In this document: positions 46,813 to 56,046 of the stretch, one piece after another
How positions within the stretch are numbered: position 1 is the first letter of the stretch
Layout: the number at the start of each line of letters is the position of its first letter
NCBI GenBank assembly: GCA_965248765.1
Contig: CBDFKF010000004.1
Location: 2,542,001-2,606,000 of the forward strand
Origin: CBDFKF01 sp965248765
Lineage (GTDB): Bacteria; Pseudomonadota; Alphaproteobacteria; VGEJ01
DNA: 64,000 nt
Reading direction: 5' to 3'
Program-made: the position numbers and the translations under genes
Notes under the pieces: model-generated
What the model was told of the DNA's origin: nothing
Seen by the model: the letters and a program-made list of their open reading frames with translations, nothing else
The model's database searches: none

Positions 46813-47794
46813 AGCCGGGGGCAAGACCTACTGGTATCACCGACTCACGCGGGAGCGCCTGCCGGAGGACGAAGCGGCCCGTGTTGCGCGAGTCCTGGAA
46901 ATCAACCGCACCATGGAGGAGCGGCGCGACGACGCGATTCCAGGATCACTTCTGGACCTGATCGGCCGGTACAAGGCGAGCCCAGAGTTCAAAGGGTTGG
47001 CAGAGCTAACCCGCCGCAGCTACCTCACCTATCTCGACATGCTGGCGCGTGCTTTCGCTACGAAGTCCGTCGACGATATAGATCGCGCTTGGTTGTACGA
47101 GCTGCGCGACGCGATGGCGGAGACGCCCAGGGCCGCCGACTGGGCGCTGCAGTTAATATCGATTCTCATGAACTTCGCCGTTGACCGCGGCTGGCGAGCC
47201 GAGAACCCAGCAGCGCGGGTGAGGAAGCTGCGAGGCACTAAGAGCTTTGAGCCATGGTCCGATGTAGCGTTAACGCGCTTTCGCGAGGGCGCGAACCCGC
47301 GCATGGTTTGGGCAGTCGAGCTGGCCCTCTACACCGGCCAACGGCAAGGCGACGTTCTCGCGATTCAATGGCAGCATATCAACGATGGCCTGATCTCAGT
47401 TTCTCAGGCCAAGACCGGCGAGCGGCTGTTGATCCCGATTCACCGGGAGCTAGCAGTTGTGTTGGACGGTATTCCGCGTGACCACATGGCGATTGTCCAT
47501 ACCCAACGCGGCACGCCTTACACAAGATCAGGTTTTAAGGCGAGCTTCCGGAAGGAGCTTGCGCGGCTCGGACTGGCGGGCCTTCAGTTTCACGGATTGC
47601 GCCATACCGCCGGCAAGTTGCTCGCCGAGGCCGGGTGCACCGATCGTGAAATCGCGGCGATTCTCGGACACCGCACAGCGGCGATGATCGCTCGCTACAC
47701 CCGGGGTGCGGAGCAAAAAAAGCTGGCCAAGGCGGCGATCGTCAAGCTCGAAACACGAACAAGAGTGTCTAAACTCTCGGACGAGAGTGTCTAA
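46775..47794 (+). CDS. int: tyrosine recombinase (phage integrase)
   Basis: 339 residues with a SAM-like core-binding domain (about 55-150) and the catalytic domain. Seen: the first Arg in LYTGQRQGDVLA (about residue 190), HGLRHTAGKLLAEAG (His and Arg, around residues 272-288) and the nucleophilic Tyr in AMIARYTRG (about residue 309). It ends 47 bases before the 3' end of tRNA-Arg, the standard place for integration into a tRNA gene. Intact. Confidence 0.93.
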   Translation: MQVVRLRHVKCYRAGGKTYWYHRLTRERLPEDEAARVARVLEINRTMEERRDDAIPGSLLDLIGRYKASPEFKGLAELTRRSYLTYLDMLARAFATKSVDDIDRAWLYELRDAMAETPRAADWALQLISILMNFAVDRGWRAENPAARVRKLRGTKSFEPWSDVALTRFREGANPRMVWAVELALYTGQRQGDVLAIQWQHINDGLISVSQAKTGERLLIPIHRELAVVLDGIPRDHMAIVHTQRGTPYTRSGFKASFRKELARLGLAGLQFHGLRHTAGKLLAEAGCTDREIAAILGHRTAAMIARYTRGAEQKKLAKAAIVKLETRTRVSKLSDESV

Positions 47795-47841
47795 GTCTAC
47801 TGGCGTTTGAGTTCAATCCGCCCCTAAGTCGTTGAAATAGC

Positions 47842-47918
47842 TGGCGCGCCCGGCAGGATTCGAACCTGCGACCCCAGGATTAGGAATCCTGTGCTCTATC
47901 CGACTGAGCTACGGGCGC
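47842..47918 (-). tRNA. tRNA-Arg (anticodon CCT)
   Basis: Cloverleaf on the minus strand: acceptor GCGCCCG paired with CGGGCGC, D stem GCTC/GAGC, anticodon stem CAGGA/TCCTG with loop TTCCTAA (anticodon CCT), T arm with GGTTCGAATCC, and encoded CCA at 47842-47844. The phage integrase lies beyond its 3' end, so the T-arm and acceptor half is the likely attachment site. Confidence 0.95.
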
Positions 47919-47956
47919 CGTTGCTTCAACCTTCTAGGATCGGGCGGGCAGCGCCG

Positions 47957-49636
47957 TCAACCGCGCTGGGCCTGGAGGGCGGCATCGCGTACCGCGCTCA
48001 AGGTCGTCCGCGTCGAGATCGCTTCCGCGTCGAGCTTGAGCTCAAGGACGGCCGCCTTGCCGGAGCCGAGTGCCGCCTCGAGCGCCGGGGCAAACTCATC
48101 GGTGCTCGCGACGGTCGCGCCGTGGGCGCCAAATGCCCGGGCCATCGCCGCAAAGTCCGGGTTGCTGAGCTCGGTACCGGTGACGCGGCCGGGATACTCG
48201 CGCTCTTGGTGCATGCGGATCGTGCCGTAGAGACCATTGTTCACGACCAGGATCAGCGGCGCGAGGTCGTGCTGGAGCGCCGTAGCGAGCTCCTGGCCGG
48301 TCATCAGAAAGCCGCCGTCGCCGACAAAGCAGACGGCGCGCCGTTCGGGCGCCGCGACCTGCGCCGCCACCGCCGCCGGTACGCCATATCCCATCGCACC
48401 GTTGGTCGGCCCGAGCTGGGAGCGATAGCGCCGGAAGCGATAGAAGCGCTGCGGCCAGCCTGAGAAGTTGCCGGCATCGACAGTGAGAATGGCATCGTCG
48501 GGCAGCGTCTCCTCCAGCGTCCGGATGACGACGTACATGTCGAGCGCGCCGGGGCAGGCCACCGGCTCGAACGCGGCAAGGTAGTCGGCGCGGGCGGCCT
48601 CGGCCCACGCCCGCCACGATGGCCGTGCCGGCGGCGCAAGAACGCGCGCGGCTTTTGCGAAGGCGGCCATACCGGCGTTGATCGCGAGATCGGGCTGGTA
48701 AACACGGCCCAGCTCCTCGATCCCCGCATGCACATGGATGAGCTGCTGGCGGCTGCGCGGCGGCGCGACCGTGGTGTAGCCGCGGGTGGTGATTTCGCCG
48801 AGCCGGGGACCAACCACCAGCAGGAGATCGGCATTGCGCACGCGCTCGGCGAGCGCCGGGTCAACGGCATAGCCGAGGTCGCCGATGTAGAGCGGGTGGG
48901 TGTTGTCGAAGATGTCCTGGCAGCGGAACGCGCAGCAGGTCGCGAGGTCAAAGGCTCCGGCAAAGGCGACGATGTCGGTCGCGGCCTCGGCGCTCCAGCC
49001 GCCCCCGCCCACCATCATCAGCGGCTGCTCGGCGGCATCCAGCCGCGCGACCATGTCGGCGAGGTCGGCGGGATCGGGGTGTGGCCGGACGATGCGATAG
49101 GGATCGACGTCGGCGACCGACCCGGCCTCGGCCAGCATGTCTTCAGGCAGCGCCAGCACTACCGGCCCAGGCCGGCCCGCAGTGGCGGTGTGGAAGGCGC
49201 GGCTCACCAGCTCGGGCAGGCGGGCAAGATCATCCACCTCAGCTGCCCACTTCGCGGTCCAGCCAAACATGTGGGCAACGTTGACCTCCTGGAAAGCCTC
49301 GCGGCCGCGCATCGCCCGACCAGCTTGGCCGACGAAGAGGATCATCGGCGTCGAGTCCTGAAAGGCGGTGTGCACGGCGATGCTAGCGTTGCAGGCGCCC
49401 GGTCCGCGCGTGACGAAACAGATGCCGGGCCGCCCCGTGAGCTTGCCCCACGCTTCAGCCATGAAGCCCGCGCCCTCCTCGTGACGGCACGTGATGAGCC
49501 GGATCTCAGGCGTATCGTGCAGGGCATCGAGCGCAGCCAGGTAGCTCTCGCCCGGCACGCAAAAGGCCGCCGAAACGCCGTGGATTCGGAGCTGATCGAT
49601 CAGGACCTGTCCGCCGGTCCGCGTGTTCGACACCAT
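47957..49636 (-). CDS. thiamine-pyrophosphate-dependent enzyme (acetolactate synthase-like)
   Basis: 559 residues with all three TPP-enzyme domains: N-terminal Pyr domain with the activating Glu in CRHEEGAGFMAEAWG, central domain, and C-terminal PP domain with GDGGFLMTGQELATALQHDLAP and the metal-binding VVNNGLYG. The group is annotated as acetolactate-synthase-like, but many members act on other 2-oxo acids, and no regulatory subunit is nearby. ATG 49636 is preferred to the longer frame from 49645. It begins 38 bases past the tRNA. Confidence 0.85.
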   Translation of the reverse strand: MVSNTRTGGQVLIDQLRIHGVSAAFCVPGESYLAALDALHDTPEIRLITCRHEEGAGFMAEAWGKLTGRPGICFVTRGPGACNASIAVHTAFQDSTPMILFVGQAGRAMRGREAFQEVNVAHMFGWTAKWAAEVDDLARLPELVSRAFHTATAGRPGPVVLALPEDMLAEAGSVADVDPYRIVRPHPDPADLADMVARLDAAEQPLMMVGGGGWSAEAATDIVAFAGAFDLATCCAFRCQDIFDNTHPLYIGDLGYAVDPALAERVRNADLLLVVGPRLGEITTRGYTTVAPPRSRQQLIHVHAGIEELGRVYQPDLAINAGMAAFAKAARVLAPPARPSWRAWAEAARADYLAAFEPVACPGALDMYVVIRTLEETLPDDAILTVDAGNFSGWPQRFYRFRRYRSQLGPTNGAMGYGVPAAVAAQVAAPERRAVCFVGDGGFLMTGQELATALQHDLAPLILVVNNGLYGTIRMHQEREYPGRVTGTELSNPDFAAMARAFGAHGATVASTDEFAPALEAALGSGKAAVLELKLDAEAISTRTTLSAVRDAALQAQRG

Positions 49637-49653
49637 ACGCGGCAAGATCGACG

Positions 49654-50172
49654 TCAGCGGCGGAGGAAGACGGAGAAGGGAACCGCGTAGGTGAGCACGA
49701 GCTCCTCGGTGCCGGGATTCTTGTCGTCAATCCCGGCGTTCGACACGTGATCAAAGCTGAGCGCGAGTCGCGAGCGATCGTCGAAGCGGAAGCCGACCTC
49801 GATCTGGGAGCGGAACTCGATGGCCGAACCGAGGTCCTTGCCAGCGCCGACGTGGTAGAGGCCAACGGCAAAGCTTGGTGTCACCACCAGCCGCCGCCCC
49901 AGGAACACATCCAAGAGGATGCCGCCGTAGCCGTACACGCCGGAGTCGGTGTTGACCATGACACCGCTGAACGGTTTGACCCACAGGAGCTTGATGTCGG
50001 AGCGGTATTCCAACCGCGCCTCAATCGAGTCCTCGTCGTCGTTGACGTCGAAACCGCCGAGCGAGAAAGCAAGGAAGTCCGGATCATCCGCAGCCGCCGG
50101 TAAACCGCCGACCAGGACAGCCAGGAGCACGAGCACCGCTAGGCGATGGCGATGCGGAATACGGCGGGCCAT
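49654..50172 (-). CDS. PagL-like lipid A 3-O-deacylase / acyloxyacyl hydrolase
   Basis: 172 residues with a cleavable signal peptide (about residues 1-28, ending PAAADD) and a small outer-membrane beta-barrel. The C-terminal FDHVSNAGIDDKNPGTEEL keeps the His-x-Ser-Asn pattern and the Glu of the PagL catalytic triad, and the protein ends in an aromatic-rich strand (VPFSVFLRR). Such enzymes remodel lipopolysaccharide in the outer membrane. Confidence 0.78.
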   Translation of the reverse strand: MARRIPHRHRLAVLVLLAVLVGGLPAAADDPDFLAFSLGGFDVNDDEDSIEARLEYRSDIKLLWVKPFSGVMVNTDSGVYGYGGILLDVFLGRRLVVTPSFAVGLYHVGAGKDLGSAIEFRSQIEVGFRFDDRSRLALSFDHVSNAGIDDKNPGTEELVLTYAVPFSVFLRR

Positions 50173-50252
50173 AGGATGCCGCGCAGTGTAGGCGAAAAGG
50201 CGTGGCTCACCAAGGGTGTCCCTGGCGGGACCGGTGCTAGACTCGCACCACC

Positions 50253-51038
50253 ATGGCCCGGCTTATCTTGGTTCTTCCCGTCTTCTGGATCGCCGCGCTC
50301 GGCAGCCCCGTCGCCGCGGCGCTCGACGGACTGGAGGCAGGCACGACAGCGGTCGTGGTCGAGGTTATTGACGGCGATACGCTGTTGCTCGACGACGGGA
50401 CCGAGGTGCGTCTCGTGGGCATCCAAGCGCCGAAGCTACCGCTTGGCCGGCCCGATTTCGAAACCCAACCGCTGGCGCCGGAAGCTAAGGCGGCGATGGA
50501 GGCGCTTGCGCTCGGCCGCACCGTTCGGCTGTTCTACGGCGGACGCCGCGTCGATCGCTGGAACCGCGCGCTCGCGCATCTTGAGAGCGAAGACGGGCGT
50601 TGGCTCCAGGGTGAAATGCTGCGCGCCGGTCTCGCCCGGGTTTACACCTTTCGCGACAATCGTGCGCGAATCCCTGAGATGCTGGCCCTCGAGCGGGCCG
50701 CTCGCGCGGACGGTCGCGGCATATGGTCGCATCCATATTTCGCTATCCGCGCTGCCACGGAAACGCCCCATTTCATCGATAGCTTCCAGCTCGTGCAAGG
50801 AACGGTCGTGACCGCCAGCATCGTCAAAAAGCGAGCCTATCTGAACTTCGGCGCGGACTGGCGCGAGGATTTTACGGTGACGGTCGCACCCGCGGACGTG
50901 CGCCTGTTTCTGGCCGAGAACGTCGATCTCGAATCGCTGGCCGGCGCGCGCGTGCGCGTACGCGGCTGGCTCAAGTCGTTCAATGGACCGCAGATCGAGG
51001 CGACGCATCCCGAGCAGATCGAGGTAATCGCGCCATGA
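50253..51038 (+). CDS. secreted thermonuclease-family protein
   Basis: 261 residues. Signal peptide at about 1-22, then the staphylococcal-nuclease fold: VIDGDTLLLDDGTEVRLVGI with the Ca-binding Asp, and the basic and acidic residues of RWNRALAHLESEDG (about residues 92-105). A C-terminal OB-like strand region follows. The usual Arg-x-x-Glu active-site spacing is not obvious in this branch, so activity is uncertain. It overlaps the protease gene by ATGA. Confidence 0.8.
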   Translation: MARLILVLPVFWIAALGSPVAAALDGLEAGTTAVVVEVIDGDTLLLDDGTEVRLVGIQAPKLPLGRPDFETQPLAPEAKAAMEALALGRTVRLFYGGRRVDRWNRALAHLESEDGRWLQGEMLRAGLARVYTFRDNRARIPEMLALERAARADGRGIWSHPYFAIRAATETPHFIDSFQLVQGTVVTASIVKKRAYLNFGADWREDFTVTVAPADVRLFLAENVDLESLAGARVRVRGWLKSFNGPQIEATHPEQIEVIAP

Positions 51039-52504
51039 GACCGCGGATCGGTGTCACCCGAGCCCTTTTCTGGGCGCTGCTGCTGCCATTAAGCGCCTGC
51101 ACCACCGATAACCCGGCGACGGGCGAGTCCTCGTTTACGTTGTTCATGCCGCCCGCTGAGGAGGCGCGGGTCGGGGCCGAAGAGCATCCCAAGATCATCG
51201 CCCGCTTCGGCGGGGTCTACTCCGATCCGCAGGTCTCCGGCTATGTCGCCGAGATCGGTGGCACGCTCGTGCACAACGCCGATGTTGCGAACCGGCGTTT
51301 CACCTTCACCGTCCTCAATACCCCAGTGGTCAACGCGTTCGCGTTGCCCGGCGGCTATGTCTACGTCACCCGCGGACTGATCGCACTCGCCGACTCCGAA
51401 GCCGAGCTCGCCGGCGTGCTCGCCCACGAGATCGGCCACGTGACCGCCCGCCATACGGCCGAACGCTACAGCCGGTCGGTCGTGGCGGGTCTTGGCACCG
51501 CACTCCTCGGCGCCATCACCAACAGCGGCGACGTCGGCCGGCTTGCCCAGCTGGGCGGCGAGCTCTATTTGCGCGGATTCTCGCGCGAACAGGAATACGA
51601 GGCCGACACGCTTGGCATCCGCTATATGCGGCACACCGGTTACGATCCCCAAGCGCAGGCTTCGTTCCTGAATAGCCTCAACCGGCACAGTGCGCTGCTG
51701 AGCAGGATCGAGGGCCGCGCCGGCGCAGAGCGCGAGTTTGATTTCTTTGCCACCCACCCGCGCACGGTCGACCGCATCGATCGCGCGATCGCGGCAGCAA
51801 GCGAAAGTGACCCCCGATCTGCGGCGGAACGGCGGCGGGGGATGTTCTTGGATGCGATCGACGGGATGATCTACGGCGACGACCCCGAACAGGGTTTCGC
51901 GCGCGGCCGCACCTTTTCGCACCCGAAACTGCGTTTCACCTTCACCGCGCCGCCTGGCTTTCGTCTGGTCAACACGGTGCGCGCCGTGTTCGCCAGGGGC
52001 CCCGACGAGGCGGTGATTCGGTTCGATACCGCGGACAGGACAGCAGCGGCAGATCCGCTCCGCTATCTCACGGGCGAGTGGGCGGCGAACGCCAAGCTGC
52101 AAGATGCCGAGCGGATTCAGATCAACGGGCTGGACGCCGCAACCGCGAGTACGCGCGTTGTCGGTCGCGGCGGCGAGGCTGACCTGCGGCTCGTCGCGAT
52201 CCGCTTCAACAGCAACACCCTGTTCCGAATACTGTTCATGACGCCGACCAACCTCACCCGCGAGCTGGCCACCGAGCTACGCCGTACTACCTACAGTTTT
52301 CGCCGGCTGACCGAGCGCGAGGCCGCGGCGCTGCACCCCCTCCGACTGCGGGTGGCCGAGGTGCGCTCGGGCGAGACCCTGGAGACATTTGCCGCCAAGG
52401 CGCGGTTCGAGCCAAACGCCGCCGAGTGGCTGCGGGTGCTGAACGGTCTGGAGCCGGGCCAGCAGCCAGCCGTCGGGCAGCGATTCAAGTACTTCGCGGA
52501 GTAA
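51035..52504 (+). CDS. M48-family metalloprotease lipoprotein (BepA-like)
   Basis: 489 residues. Lipobox LSAC near residue 22, then the M48 peptidase domain with the zinc motif HEIGH (in GVLAHEIGHVTARH, about residues 131-144) and the later Glu in REQEYEADTLG. The C-terminal part ends with a LysM-like segment (RSGETLETFAAKARF, LNGLEPGQQPAVGQRFK). Expected role: periplasmic quality control of outer-membrane proteins. Confidence 0.9.
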   Translation: MRPRIGVTRALFWALLLPLSACTTDNPATGESSFTLFMPPAEEARVGAEEHPKIIARFGGVYSDPQVSGYVAEIGGTLVHNADVANRRFTFTVLNTPVVNAFALPGGYVYVTRGLIALADSEAELAGVLAHEIGHVTARHTAERYSRSVVAGLGTALLGAITNSGDVGRLAQLGGELYLRGFSREQEYEADTLGIRYMRHTGYDPQAQASFLNSLNRHSALLSRIEGRAGAEREFDFFATHPRTVDRIDRAIAAASESDPRSAAERRRGMFLDAIDGMIYGDDPEQGFARGRTFSHPKLRFTFTAPPGFRLVNTVRAVFARGPDEAVIRFDTADRTAAADPLRYLTGEWAANAKLQDAERIQINGLDAATASTRVVGRGGEADLRLVAIRFNSNTLFRILFMTPTNLTRELATELRRTTYSFRRLTEREAAALHPLRLRVAEVRSGETLETFAAKARFEPNAAEWLRVLNGLEPGQQPAVGQRFKYFAE

Positions 52505-52528
52505 GAGCGGCGCGCCGAGCGCCGAGAC

Positions 52529-53407
52529 TTAGGATGGCATCAGCCCAGCAGCACTGGCGCGATCATCGCGCATCAGCGCCTCGCGCAACTTGTGCAGCGC
52601 TTCGGCCTCAATCTGACGCACCCGCTCCTTGCTGATGCCGAGCTTGACGCCGAGCGCAGCCAGCGTCTGAGACTCCTCGCGCAGCCGCCGCGCGCGCAGA
52701 ATCGTCTGCTCGCGCGGACTGAGCTCCTTGAACGCCCGGAACAGCCAGCTTCGGCGCACCGTGACGGCATTGTCTTCAATCACGCGCTCCTCTGGCGAGG
52801 ACGCGCGATCGGCTAAGAGATCCTGCCACTCTCCGTTGTTCTCCTCACCAATCGCATCGTTGAGAGATTTGTCGCCGGCACCGAGGCGCTGCGCCATGGC
52901 CTCGACCTCACCGACGCCGACGCCGAGCGCCGTGGCAACGCCCTGGCGCACCTGCGAAGCACCGCCGCCCGCTCCCTCGATGCGGGCACGCACCCGCCGC
53001 AGGTTGAAGAACAGCTTCTTCTGGGCGGCGGTGGTGCCCGTTCGCACAATTGACCAGTTGCGCAGGACAAAATCCTGCATGGCCGACCGGATGTACCAGC
53101 GAGCGTAGGTGGAAAAGCGGACCTCGCGCTCCGGTTCGAACTTTGCCGCCGCCTGCAGGAGGCCCATGTTCCCCTCTTGCACGAGATCGCCGAGCGGCAG
53201 ACCGTAGCCGCGAAAGCGCGTGGCGATGCCAACGACCAGCCGGACATACGCCGAGACCAGCTCATGCAATGCAGCCTCATCCCCGGTCTCTCGCCACCGC
53301 CGGGCGAGCTCGCGCTCACGATCGTGCGTCAAGAGCGGCTTTTCCATCGCCGCCCTGATGAACGCCCGGTCTCCCGACTGAACCCCGAAAGCCTCGACGG
53401 TTGCCAT
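52529..53407 (-). CDS. rpoH: RNA polymerase sigma-32 family factor
   Basis: 292 residues. Region 2 with LVQEGNMGLLQAAAKFEPEREVRFSTYA and the RpoH box QKKLFFNLRR (about residues 125-134), then region 4 with SPREQTILRARRL and GISKERVRQIEAEAL. It directs transcription of heat-shock genes. ATG 53407 is used; the TTG at 53416 is less likely. It is divergent from no gene: the phosphatase-like gene ends 174 bases upstream, leaving an A/T-rich stretch at 53468-53515 where its promoter should lie. Confidence 0.93.
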   Translation of the reverse strand: MATVEAFGVQSGDRAFIRAAMEKPLLTHDRERELARRWRETGDEAALHELVSAYVRLVVGIATRFRGYGLPLGDLVQEGNMGLLQAAAKFEPEREVRFSTYARWYIRSAMQDFVLRNWSIVRTGTTAAQKKLFFNLRRVRARIEGAGGGASQVRQGVATALGVGVGEVEAMAQRLGAGDKSLNDAIGEENNGEWQDLLADRASSPEERVIEDNAVTVRRSWLFRAFKELSPREQTILRARRLREESQTLAALGVKLGISKERVRQIEAEALHKLREALMRDDRASAAGLMPS

Positions 53408-53580
53408 CGCACCCAAGCCTGTTCGTTCGTTGGGCGTCGCTGCGCCGCCGCGGCCAGCTCGCCCGCACCAGATTAGAACTATTCTTTACTGCTTCTACGA
53501 AACAAAATAAGGCCCGGACCGCTCGCAACCTCTTCACATCGTCGTGTGAACGCCCGCGGCGACTCGGGGTGCCGCGGCGA

Positions 53581-54438
53581 TCAGGCCTCGACCCACTCCG
53601 ACGCTGTCCCGCTGCGCTCGAAACAACCGGCGGTCAGCTTACCGCCGTGCCCACACCCACCGTCGACGGTCGCGGTGAACGTGTCATCGACGACGCCGCG
53701 ATGCATGCGGTCATAGCCTCGTATGACCTTGCGGAAGCCATCATACGGCGCGGCGATGTCATCAAAATGACCGCTGCCCCACCACAGCGTATCGCCCTGT
53801 TCGGTGAGGGGGCGCGCCGGATCGACGCCTGCGTGCACGAAGAGGAGCCCGTCGGCCGCCGTGTACGCCCCGCGACGGAGGGCATCCATGAGCTCGTCAT
53901 GGCCTGGATGCGCGTGGACCGCGCCGCGGAGCGAGCTGGTCCAGCGGGTTACCGCCAGCGCGCCCTCCCTGAACGCGCCACGGGCCGCATCGCCGTGGCT
54001 GCCATACGCCTCCACGACCGCGCCGAGGCCCTGGCTCAGCATCCAATCGAGCACGTCGTTGGGGTTGGGCGCGAACTGGATTTGCAAGAGCTTGCTCCAC
54101 ATCTCCTCCTGCGCCCCGCGAAGGAAGACGATGTCCCATGGTTCGACACCCGGTCGCGCCAAAAACTCCCGCCGGAACAGCAGGAGTTCGTCGACCGTCG
54201 CGATCGCGTCAGGCCCGGCTCCGTAGTAGTTCCCGAGATAGACCAGCCGATCGCCCCGCCGAAAGCGGCTAGCCAGCGAATCATGGAGAGCGCGAAGCGC
54301 ATCAGCGTGCGCATGGATCGCGCCAACCGCCCACACCCGCTCGGCGCCGGCAAGTTCAGCGAAGCAAGTGGGATCGAGGGCGCTGGGGTTCACGTTAGCG
54401 GCCCGAGTGCGAGCGCCACCATCCGTATCGCATCCCAT
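53581..54438 (-). CDS. metallophosphoesterase-like protein lacking metal ligands
   Basis: 285 residues resembling serine/threonine protein phosphatases, but the key motifs are changed. GDxHG is GAIHA (in VWAVGAIHAHADAL), GDxVDRG is GNYYGAG, and GNHD is GAQE. LLFVHAGVDPARPL and the later GCGHGGKLTAG match the PPP fold. It is intact over its length, so this is a conserved pseudo-enzyme rather than decay. It lies between rpoH and carD, 14 bases after carD. Function unknown; a regulatory or binding role is an inference. Confidence 0.75.
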   Translation of the reverse strand: MGCDTDGGARTRAANVNPSALDPTCFAELAGAERVWAVGAIHAHADALRALHDSLASRFRRGDRLVYLGNYYGAGPDAIATVDELLLFRREFLARPGVEPWDIVFLRGAQEEMWSKLLQIQFAPNPNDVLDWMLSQGLGAVVEAYGSHGDAARGAFREGALAVTRWTSSLRGAVHAHPGHDELMDALRRGAYTAADGLLFVHAGVDPARPLTEQGDTLWWGSGHFDDIAAPYDGFRKVIRGYDRMHRGVVDDTFTATVDGGCGHGGKLTAGCFERSGTASEWVEA

Positions 54439-54452
54439 TGGGAGACACGAGA

Positions 54453-54956
54453 TCAGGCGGCGCGCAGCACCTCTTCGAGGCGCTCGGTCGCCGTCTCCTC
54501 ATCCGTGCTCTCGACCGCTGCGAGCTCGCGCGCCAAGCGCTCAAGCGCGGCCTCGTAGATCTGCCGCTCGCTGTAGGACTGGTCGGGCTGATCCTCATTG
54601 CGGTGTAGATCACGAATGACCTCGGCGATCGAGACCGGATCGCCGGAGTTGATCTTGGCCTCGTACTCCTGGGCCCGCCGGCTCCACATGGTGCGCCGCA
54701 CGCGCGCGCGACCTTTGAGCATCTTCAAGGCCGCCTTCATCTCGGCCGGGCTCGAGAGCTCTCTCATCCCGGTCGAATCCGCCTTGGCGACCGGAACGCG
54801 CAGCGTCATCTTATCCTTGTCGAAGTCGATGACGAACACGCGCAACTTGGTTCCTGCGACCTCTTGCTCCTCTATACCGACGATCTTGCCGACGCCGTGC
54901 GTCGGATAAACGACGAAGTCGCTGAGGGAGAATCTTAGCTTCTTAGCCTTAGCCAT
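54453..54956 (-). CDS. carD: CarD family transcriptional regulator
   Basis: 167 residues. N-terminal RNA polymerase interaction domain (DFVVYPTHGVGKIVGIEEQEV, around residues 10-30) and C-terminal helical domain (VRRTMWSRRAQEYEAKINSGDPVSIAEVIRDLHR). CarD binds the RNA polymerase beta subunit at promoters and stabilises open complexes. It precedes the phosphatase-like gene in the same direction, probably as one operon. Intact. Confidence 0.93.
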   Translation of the reverse strand: MAKAKKLRFSLSDFVVYPTHGVGKIVGIEEQEVAGTKLRVFVIDFDKDKMTLRVPVAKADSTGMRELSSPAEMKAALKMLKGRARVRRTMWSRRAQEYEAKINSGDPVSIAEVIRDLHRNEDQPDQSYSERQIYEAALERLARELAAVESTDEETATERLEEVLRAA

Positions 54957-55163
54957 TCGTTTTTCTCACGCTCGATTCGGTTGACGCTGCGATGACCTCG
55001 CGTCGGCGCAACATGCCCATACGCCGCCGAAGTGGGTCTGCTTGAAAAATGCCGGCCTGAGCGGGACGCTCGCCCCCGATCGCCGGCCGGATCGACTGCT
55101 CAGAGCCGATAATCTATCACAACGCACCGCCGTTTTACAGAGAACACAGGCGCGACCGGGCGC

Positions 55164-55631
55164 TCAATCCCGCTCCTGATGTCCCAGGCGGGCGAGAACG
55201 CGCTTGCGCGCCGCACCTCGATCGAGGTCGCTGACGTAGATCAGACCCGCTACCCGGCGCAGCAGGTTTTCCTCGAAATCGTCGAGCTTACCGTCGGCGT
55301 AGACCACCTCCCACAGCATCTCGATAAGCTCGACACGCTCTTCCGCCGAAAAGCTGTCCTTCGCCGTTCGGGTGAAGCGAAGAAGCTGATTCGCCTGGTC
55401 TTGCGCGGTTTGCGCCAGCTCCATCAGACTCGCCACCTCGTCGGCGGCCAGAGCGAAGCGGTTGGTCAGGACGCGCTCGATCACAGTGCGTTCGCGCGCG
55501 TCGAAGTGTCCGTCCAAACAGGCGGCCTCGACCAGAAGAGCGGCCGCTGCCAGGTGTTTCTCTTCGACCGAGTGCTCATGCGGTGCCGCGACCTCGGCAG
55601 AGCTGAGAAAAGCCTTGATCCGGTTGATCAT
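55164..55631 (-). CDS. TerB-like (DUF533/TerB) protein
   Basis: 155 residues from ATG 55631, mostly helical, with the TerB pattern (AAALLVEAACLDGHFDARERTVIERVL, then VELIEMLWEVVYADGKLDDFEENLLRRVAGL) in which two acidic loops could bind a metal. The open frame extends upstream but the conserved part starts here. Exact function unknown. Confidence 0.78.
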   Translation of the reverse strand: MINRIKAFLSSAEVAAPHEHSVEEKHLAAAALLVEAACLDGHFDARERTVIERVLTNRFALAADEVASLMELAQTAQDQANQLLRFTRTAKDSFSAEERVELIEMLWEVVYADGKLDDFEENLLRRVAGLIYVSDLDRGAARKRVLARLGHQERD

Positions 55632-55662
55632 CGGCCGCGCTTGGGCGACTCTTGCGCTCGCA

Positions 55663-56046
55663 TTACTGTGCCGACCTGAGCTGATCCATGACGCGACGAT
55701 CCCGTTTGGTCGGACGCGCCCCACCGCGCGCGCCCGCAGCGGTGAGCCGCGGCGCCTGGCCGTCGTCTGGCAATGCCGGCGCGAGGTCCTCGTAAAGCGT
55801 CACCGCCTCGCGCGCCGGGCCGCGTCTGGTGGCGAACGCGTTCACGCGGATTACTCTGATGCGCGCGCCCTGGGCAAACGTCACGACATCGCCGACCCTG
55901 ACCGGTGCACTCGGTTTGCGGATAATCGATTGATTGACGCGCAGCTTCCCGTTGGCGCAATTCCTGGCGGCAAGCGAACGGCTCTTGAAAAGGCGCGCAT
56001 GCCACAGCCATTTGTCGAGGCGTTGCGGCTCGCTCATTTCGCTCAT
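55663..56046 (-). CDS. hslR: S4-domain RNA-binding protein (Hsp15-like)
   Basis: 127 residues with an N-terminal S4 domain (RLDKWLWHARLFKSRSLAARNC, about residues 9-30) and a basic C-terminal tail (RGGARPTKRDRRVMDQLRSA). Hsp15 binds the large ribosomal subunit carrying stalled peptidyl-tRNA. It overlaps the helicase gene stop by four bases, a common alphaproteobacterial pairing. Confidence 0.88.
   Translation of the reverse strand: MSEMSEPQRLDKWLWHARLFKSRSLAARNCANGKLRVNQSIIRKPSAPVRVGDVVTFAQGARIRVIRVNAFATRRGPAREAVTLYEDLAPALPDDGQAPRLTAAGARGGARPTKRDRRVMDQLRSAQ

Noticed and set aside
47795..47918. Second attachment-site copy of the tRNA-Arg 3' half elsewhere in the window
   Set aside because: Looked for the T-arm/acceptor sequence near 18-22 kb and 33-46 kb and did not notice a copy; a computed search would be decisive.
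53417..53580. Specific promoter for rpoH
   Set aside because: The A/T-rich stretch contains only poor -35/-10 matches; no site could be chosen with confidence.
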